Part shown: in pieces, positions 59,680 to 64,000 of the stretch
Numbering within the stretch: position 1 is the first letter of the stretch
Layout of the letters: every line of letters starts with the position of its first letter
Source: JAGVSV01 sp050952845
Lineage (GTDB): Bacteria; Bacillota; Clostridia; Christensenellales; Aristaeellaceae
Direction of reading: 5' to 3'
Assembly: GCA_050952845.1 (NCBI GenBank)
Contig: JBMNLP010000001.1
Span: 2,790,001-2,854,000, forward strand
DNA: 64,000 nucleotides
Position numbers and translations under genes: made by a program
The notes under the pieces: generated by a model
Databases searched by the model: none
Seen by the model: only the letters and a program-made list of their open reading frames with translations
Told to the model about the DNA's origin: nothing

Positions 59680-60720
59680 ATGGCGCTGTTGATGGACGAA
59701 CGGAAAAAGCGCATCCTGCGCGCCATCATTGATGACCATATCCAGACCGCTGCCCCGGTGGGTTCGCGCACCATATCGCGCAAGTACGGCATGGGCCTGT
59801 CCAGCGCCACCATCCGCAACGAGATGAGCGATCTGGAGGAGCTGGGCTACTTAGAGCAGCCACACATATCAGCCGGTCGGGTGCCCAACGCCAAGGCATA
59901 CCGCCTGTATGTGGATTTCCTGCTGGAGTCCGGCCCGTCAGAAGATGATGTCAGCCAGCAAGCCAGGAACTATTTCCTGGCCAACATCAAGCAGTTAGAG
60001 GATATCGTAGCCAGCACCGCGCAGATCCTGTCGGAGTTTACGCGCTATGTTTCAGTGGTGCTGATGCCGCGCCGGGAGGCGCTGCGCATCCGCAGCCTGC
60101 ACCTGCTGCCTATATCAAGAGCCTCGGCACTGCTGGTGATTGTGACGGATGGCGGCATCGTCCGCGACACACTGGTGCATGTATCGGACAACCTGGACGC
60201 GGAAGCCCTGTACGCCATCAGCCGCATGCTGACGGAGCGGTTCCGAATGAAATCGCTGAGCGAAGCGCAGGAAATACTCAGGGAGTACGCCGCCCAGTCC
60301 GAAGCCGATCCGCGCGTGTTGCAGGGCATCATGGAGCTGGCTGCGCAGATCGACCGGCAGGCATCCTCCGACAACTTGCAGGTATCGGGCTCCCACAACA
60401 TCCTGAACTACCCTGAATACTACGACGTAGACAGGGCGAGAAACCTGTTGTCGGTGCTGGAGGAAAAGGAGAGACTGACCGAACTGATGCGCAACCAGGC
60501 CCACCAAGCCTACAGCGTGCACATCGGGCCTGAAACCGGCATCCACGAAATGGACTGCTGCAGCGTGATTATGGCGTCCTACCAGGCAGGTCATGGCCGC
60601 AACGGCAGCATTGGCATCATCGGGCCAACCAGAATGCCCTATGCCACCATCCTGTCTACCCTGGCAGCGGTGGGCAGCGCCCTCAGCGACATCCTGTCAG
60701 CCGAAAACGCCCCATTATAA
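59680..60720 (+). CDS. hrcA: Heat-inducible transcription repressor HrcA
   Basis: 346 residues. N-terminal winged helix (MDERKKRILRAIIDDHI, then GSRTISRKYGMGLSSATIRN, then MSDLEELGYLEQPHISAGRV), a middle helical part, and a C-terminal GAF-like domain ending NGSIGIIGPTRMPYATILSTL. It represses its own operon through the CIRCE at 59599. ATG 59680 follows a purine-rich GGGAAGGAC site. It is the first gene of the heat-shock operon and stays in the classic order. Confidence 0.97.
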   Translation: MALLMDERKKRILRAIIDDHIQTAAPVGSRTISRKYGMGLSSATIRNEMSDLEELGYLEQPHISAGRVPNAKAYRLYVDFLLESGPSEDDVSQQARNYFLANIKQLEDIVASTAQILSEFTRYVSVVLMPRREALRIRSLHLLPISRASALLVIVTDGGIVRDTLVHVSDNLDAEALYAISRMLTERFRMKSLSEAQEILREYAAQSEADPRVLQGIMELAAQIDRQASSDNLQVSGSHNILNYPEYYDVDRARNLLSVLEEKERLTELMRNQAHQAYSVHIGPETGIHEMDCCSVIMASYQAGHGRNGSIGIIGPTRMPYATILSTLAAVGSALSDILSAENAPL

Positions 60721-60738
60721 TAGATACCGGAGGACTGT

Positions 60739-61314
60739 ATGAACCCGAACAAGAAGAAGCAAACCAAGCCAGAGCACGACCAGGACACCGCCCTGAACGG
60801 CCAGGAGACGGCTGATACCGCGCCGGCGGAGGAACAATCCCTGCCGGTAGAGGAACAGCTGGCCAGCCTGGAAGCCCGGTGCGGCGAGGCGGAAGCCAAG
60901 CGTGACGAATACCTGGCCATGGCACAGCGCGTACAGGCGGATTTTGAGAACTTCAGGCGGCGCAACCAGTCGGTGCGTGCCGAATCCTACGAGGACGGCG
61001 CTGCCTCCTTCATCAAAACCATCCTGCCCGTATGCGACAACCTGGAGCGCGCGCTGGCAGTGGGCTCGACGGATACAACATTCTGCGACGGCGTGTCGCT
61101 TGTATATAAACAGCTCATTGAAGCGCTGGAAAAGCGCGGCGTCGAGGTGATCGACCGTAAAGGCGAGCGCTTTGACCCGGAGGTAGAGAACGCGGTCGCG
61201 CAGGCTGGCCCGGACGAGGGCGAGCCCGGTACGGTCGCCGACGTCCTGCTCAAGGGCTACCGAATGGGTAGCAGCGTGCTGCGCCACGCAACGGTTCGCG
61301 TCGTAGCGGAATAA
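60739..61314 (+). CDS. grpE: Nucleotide exchange factor GrpE
   Basis: 191 residues. Acidic, poorly conserved N-terminus, long helix (YLAMAQRVQADFENFRRRNQ), and the four-stranded head (GERFDPEVENAVAQ, then VLLKGYRMGSSVLRHATVRV). It releases ADP from DnaK. GGAGG lies 6 bp before ATG 60739. Spacing to hrcA is 18 bp. Confidence 0.96.
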   Translation: MNPNKKKQTKPEHDQDTALNGQETADTAPAEEQSLPVEEQLASLEARCGEAEAKRDEYLAMAQRVQADFENFRRRNQSVRAESYEDGAASFIKTILPVCDNLERALAVGSTDTTFCDGVSLVYKQLIEALEKRGVEVIDRKGERFDPEVENAVAQAGPDEGEPGTVADVLLKGYRMGSSVLRHATVRVVAE

Positions 61315-61316
61315 AC

Positions 61317-61333
61317 CGACAGCTTAGCTGTCG
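61317..61333. other. Hairpin between grpE and dnaK
   Basis: CGACAGCT and AGCTGTCG with a 1-base loop. No U-run. It may stabilise the dnaK mRNA. Confidence 0.5.
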
Positions 61334-61374
61334 AAAACCCAAAAAATAACGAAAAACATTGGAGGAAAAGATAC

Positions 61375-63201
61375 ATGGCTAAAATCATTGGCATTGACCT
61401 GGGCACCACCAACAGCTGCGTCGCCGTCATGGAAGGCGGCGAGCCGGTTGTGATCCCCAACTCGGAGGGCAGCCGCACCACGCCGTCAGTGGTTGCCTTT
61501 ACAAAGGAAGGAGAGCGTCTTGTCGGGCAGATTGCCAAGCGGCAGGCCATCACCAACCCTGACCGCACCATCGCGTCCATTAAGCGCCGCATGGGTAGCA
61601 ACCATAAGGACACCATCGACGGCAAGGAATACACCCCACAGGATATCAGCGCCATGGTGCTTCAAAAGCTGAAGGCCGACGCTGAGGCTTATTTAGGCGA
61701 GACGATCCTGCAGGCGGTTATCACCGTGCCCGCTTATTTCTCGGACAGCCAGCGTCAGGCTACCAAGGACGCCGGTCGCATCGCGGGGCTGGACGTACTG
61801 CGCATCATCAACGAGCCGACAGCCGCTTCGCTGGCATATGGCTTAGACAAGGAAACTTCGCACAAAATCCTGGTGTACGACCTGGGGGGCGGCACGTTTG
61901 ACGTATCGCTGCTGGAAATTGGCGATGGTGTGTTTGAGGTGCTGGCCACCAACGGAGACACCATGCTGGGTGGCGACGACTTTGACAACCGCATCATTGA
62001 CTATGTGGCTGACATTTTTCAGAGGGAAAACGGCATCGACCTGCGCAAGGACCGCATGGCGAACCAGCGCCTGAAGGAAGCGGCTGAGAAAGCGAAAATC
62101 GAGCTGTCCGGCGTGATGAGCGCCAACATCAACCTGCCGTTTATCACGGCGGACGCCAACGGCCCCAAGCACCTGGACATCACGCTGACCCGTGCCAAGT
62201 TCAACGAGCTGACAGCCGACCTGGTCGAGCGCACCATCGGTCCCATGCAGACCGCGCTGCGCGACGCCGGCTTGACGGCGCAGCAGATCGACAAGGTCAT
62301 CTTAGTAGGCGGCTCCACCCGCGTGCCTGCCGTGCAGGAAGCCGTAAAGAACATCACCGGCAAGGAGCCCTTCAAGGGCATCAACCCCGACGAGTGCGTC
62401 GCCATCGGCGCTGCCATTCAGGCAGGCGTGCTGGGCGGCGAAGTCAAGGACGTGCTGTTGCTGGACGTGACGCCGCTGTCGCTGGGCCTGGAAACCGAAG
62501 GGCACATCTTCACCCGCCTCATCGAGCGGAACACCACGATACCGACCGAAAAGTCCCAGGTGTTCTCCACGGCTGCGGACGGGCAAACCACGGTTGAAAT
62601 CCACGTCCTGCAGGGCGAGCGCCCCATGGCGTACGACAACAAAACCCTCGGCCGTTTCCAGCTGACCGGCATCCCGGCAGCGCCCCGCGGCGTCCCGCAG
62701 ATCGAGGTGCGTTTCGCCATCGATAAAAACGGCATCGTCAGCGTATCGGCCAAGGACCTGGGCACCGGCAACACGCAGAACATCACCATCACCGCGTCCA
62801 CCAACCTCACTGAGGAAGAAATTCAGGCGCGTGTCAGGGAAGCAGAGCAGTTTGCCGAGGAGGACAAGCGCCGCAAGGAAGAGGTGGAAACCCTCAACCG
62901 TGCCGACAGCGTCATTTACGACATCGAAAAGCAGCTGACCGATAACGGCGACAAATTGTCCGAGGAGGACAAGGCGACCGTTCGCCAGGAGCTGGACGCG
63001 TTCAAGAAGGTCCGCGAGGGCAACAACGCATCCGAAATACAGCCTGCCATGGACAGAATGACCCAGGCAGTCTATGCGATCTTTGGCAAAATCTATCAGC
63101 AGCATGATGCTGCTGCGGGACAGCCGCAGGATGCGGGATTTGACGCCGCGCCGCAGCAGAACCCGGACGGGTCTGTGGATGCGGACGGCGAAGTACACTG
63201 A
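61375..63201 (+). CDS. dnaK: Chaperone protein DnaK (Hsp70)
   Basis: 608 residues. ATPase domain with IGIDLGTTNS, AVITVPAYFSDSQRQATKDA, LVYDLGGGTFDVS and VGGSTRVPAVQ; linker VLLLDVTP; substrate domain; acidic helical lid; C-terminal tail ending DADGEVH. TTGGAGG precedes ATG 61375. Complete and typical of Bacillota (no 24-residue insertion of the proteobacterial type). Confidence 0.98.
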   Translation: MAKIIGIDLGTTNSCVAVMEGGEPVVIPNSEGSRTTPSVVAFTKEGERLVGQIAKRQAITNPDRTIASIKRRMGSNHKDTIDGKEYTPQDISAMVLQKLKADAEAYLGETILQAVITVPAYFSDSQRQATKDAGRIAGLDVLRIINEPTAASLAYGLDKETSHKILVYDLGGGTFDVSLLEIGDGVFEVLATNGDTMLGGDDFDNRIIDYVADIFQRENGIDLRKDRMANQRLKEAAEKAKIELSGVMSANINLPFITADANGPKHLDITLTRAKFNELTADLVERTIGPMQTALRDAGLTAQQIDKVILVGGSTRVPAVQEAVKNITGKEPFKGINPDECVAIGAAIQAGVLGGEVKDVLLLDVTPLSLGLETEGHIFTRLIERNTTIPTEKSQVFSTAADGQTTVEIHVLQGERPMAYDNKTLGRFQLTGIPAAPRGVPQIEVRFAIDKNGIVSVSAKDLGTGNTQNITITASTNLTEEEIQARVREAEQFAEEDKRRKEEVETLNRADSVIYDIEKQLTDNGDKLSEEDKATVRQELDAFKKVREGNNASEIQPAMDRMTQAVYAIFGKIYQQHDAAAGQPQDAGFDAAPQQNPDGSVDADGEVH

Positions 63202-63207
63202 TTTATT

Positions 63208-63268
63208 GGAGGTTTGAGTATTTCCGGCGAGACGGCTGAGCGCCTTCGGCGCCCGGTCGTTCGCCGAA
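63208..63268 (+). promoter_or_regulatory. Displaced ribosome site and palindrome before dnaJ
   Basis: A strong GGAGG (63208-63212) lies about 66 bp before the dnaJ ATG. Between them is an imperfect stem (63225-63266) with outer arms CGGCGA/TCGCCG and inner arms GCGCC/GGCGC around TTC. The ATG itself has no good ribosome site. The stem may be an inserted palindrome or a structural regulator. Confidence 0.5.
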
Positions 63269-63278
63269 TGAATGGCAT

Positions 63279-64000
63279 ATGGCAACAAAAAGGGATTACT
63301 ACGAGGTGCTGGGGGTAGACCGCAAGGCAAGCGCGGAGGATATCAAAAAGGCCTACCGAAAGCTCGCCAAGGAATGTCATCCCGACCTGCACCCTAACGA
63401 TAAAAAGGCGGAAGCCAGGTTCAAGGAGCTTAACGAAGCCAACGAAGTGCTGTCCGATGCCGAGAAGCGCGCGCGCTACGACCAGTTTGGCATGGATGGC
63501 CCCATGGGTGGGCCGGGCGGCTTTGGTGGCTTCGGCGGGTTTGATACTTCGGGCTTTGGCGGCTTTGAAAGCATATTTGATCAGCTGTTTGGCGGCGGCA
63601 TGGGTGGGGCGCAGCGGCGCAACGCCCCCATGAAAGGGAACGACCTGCGCTATAACCTGCGCATCACCTTTGAAGAAGCCGCGTTCGGCGTCAAAAAGTC
63701 CTTCGATTTTATGCGCAACGAGCTGTGTGATACCTGTAACGGCTCGGGCGCCAAGGCAGGCTCGCAACCCGAAACCTGCCCCACCTGTTCCGGATCCGGC
63801 CAGATGCGGGTATCGGGCGGGTTCATGGTCACCGTGCGTACCTGTACCACCTGCCGCGGCAGCGGTAAAGTCATCAAGGACCCCTGCGCCAGCTGCAGCG
63901 GCTCCGGCCATGTCCGCCGGAAGCGGACAGCTACCGTCAACGTGCCCGCGGGCATCGACGATGGCCAGGTCATCATCATGAACGGGCAGGGCGAGCCCGG
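63279..64000 (+). CDS. dnaJ: Chaperone protein DnaJ (partial, C-terminus beyond window)
   Basis: 240 codons present. The J domain has the HPD motif at residues 34-36 (CHPDLHPND). It is followed by a Gly/Phe-rich linker (GGFGGFGGFDTSGFGGF). The zinc domain holds four CxxCxGxG repeats: CDTCNGSG (about 150), CPTCSGSG, CTTCRGSG and CASCSGSG. The full DnaJ type (not CbpA). The start is inferred from the conserved MATKRDYYEVLGV. Confidence 0.96.
   Translation, partial: MATKRDYYEVLGVDRKASAEDIKKAYRKLAKECHPDLHPNDKKAEARFKELNEANEVLSDAEKRARYDQFGMDGPMGGPGGFGGFGGFDTSGFGGFESIFDQLFGGGMGGAQRRNAPMKGNDLRYNLRITFEEAAFGVKKSFDFMRNELCDTCNGSGAKAGSQPETCPTCSGSGQMRVSGGFMVTVRTCTTCRGSGKVIKDPCASCSGSGHVRRKRTATVNVPAGIDDGQVIIMNGQGEP

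Noticed and set aside
59680..63201. Apparent preference for TTA leucine codons before G
   Set aside because: Seen in hrcA (2 of 3), dnaK and the ABC-F gene, but typA showed about 1 of 4; without a full count it cannot be claimed.
62302..63330. Long open frame antisense to dnaK
   Set aside because: Caused by GC-rich codon bias of dnaK; no ribosome site and no recognisable protein.

Overview
The window looks like chromosomal DNA of a GC-rich anaerobic Bacillota (Clostridia; a Christensenellales-like gut or digester organism would fit, but no 16S is present, so this is inference). Reasons: a CIRCE-hrcA-grpE-dnaK-dnaJ heat-shock operon, two T-box leaders, an Lsa-type ABC-F protein, LplB/LplC-type sugar ABC permeases, and strong AGGAGG ribosome sites with TTGACA-17-TATAAT promoters. 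Most of the window is catabolic and accessory. No tRNA, rRNA or CRISPR array was recognised.

Layout. 1-3.7 kb: sugar ABC transporter on the minus strand (binding protein cut by the window edge) under a consensus promoter. 4-7.8 kb: minus-strand sugar-acid operon (MBL hydrolase, HpaI-type aldolase, D-2-hydroxyacid dehydrogenase, Ldh2 dehydrogenase). 8-11 kb: a decayed membrane gene, an SGNH hydrolase, DUF1934, a hypothetical and a UlaG-like hydrolase. 11-16.5 kb: a minus-strand operon with a CcdA/thioredoxin fusion, two GH29 alpha-L-fucosidases and a UroD-like protein. 16.6-18.7 kb: ABC-F ATPase behind a 6-codon leader ORF and five hairpins. 18.6-20.3 kb: a type II restriction-modification pair of the BglII/BstYI family, more AT-rich than its surroundings. 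20.3-25.4 kb: a third GH29 coupled to nagB, and a TOTE-type primase-helicase-PLD protein. 25.5-29.7 kb: small genes, a PfkB kinase and a second UroD-like protein. 29.9-36.3 kb: a von Willebrand factor A protein, an AraC regulator, and a divergent operon of beta-propeller protein, Gfo/Idh/MocA oxidoreductase and GH4 glycosidase. 36.7-47.3 kb: a 1741-residue TPR lipoprotein, a third UroD-like gene, and an ECF sigma/membrane protein/exported binding protein operon. 47.4-54.7 kb: flavin reductase, typA, prfC, lspA, rluD. 54.7-59.2 kb: an amino-acid ABC transporter with two paralogous binding proteins, each behind its own promoter and T-box, one reading a Tyr codon and the other a Phe codon. 59.3-64 kb: a ferritin remnant, then hrcA-grpE-dnaK-dnaJ (dnaJ cut by the edge).

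Together the genes suggest foraging on host or plant glycans: fucose release (three GH29), amino-sugar entry to glycolysis (NagB), NAD-dependent glycoside cleavage (GH4 with an MocA-type oxidoreductase), sugar kinases and sugar-acid breakdown. Three UroD-superfamily proteins sit beside these genes, with no heme or methyl-transfer partner visible.

The region carries many signs of decay and shuffling: C-terminal remnants of a GH36 galactosidase, a ferritin, a GNAT acetyltransferase and a membrane transporter; an internally deleted PNPOx gene; and a family of ~162 bp palindromic repeats in intergenic gaps. The most noteworthy item is the Tyr/Phe T-box pair. The ABC-F leader, the giant TPR/DUF6273 lipoprotein and the repeat family come next.
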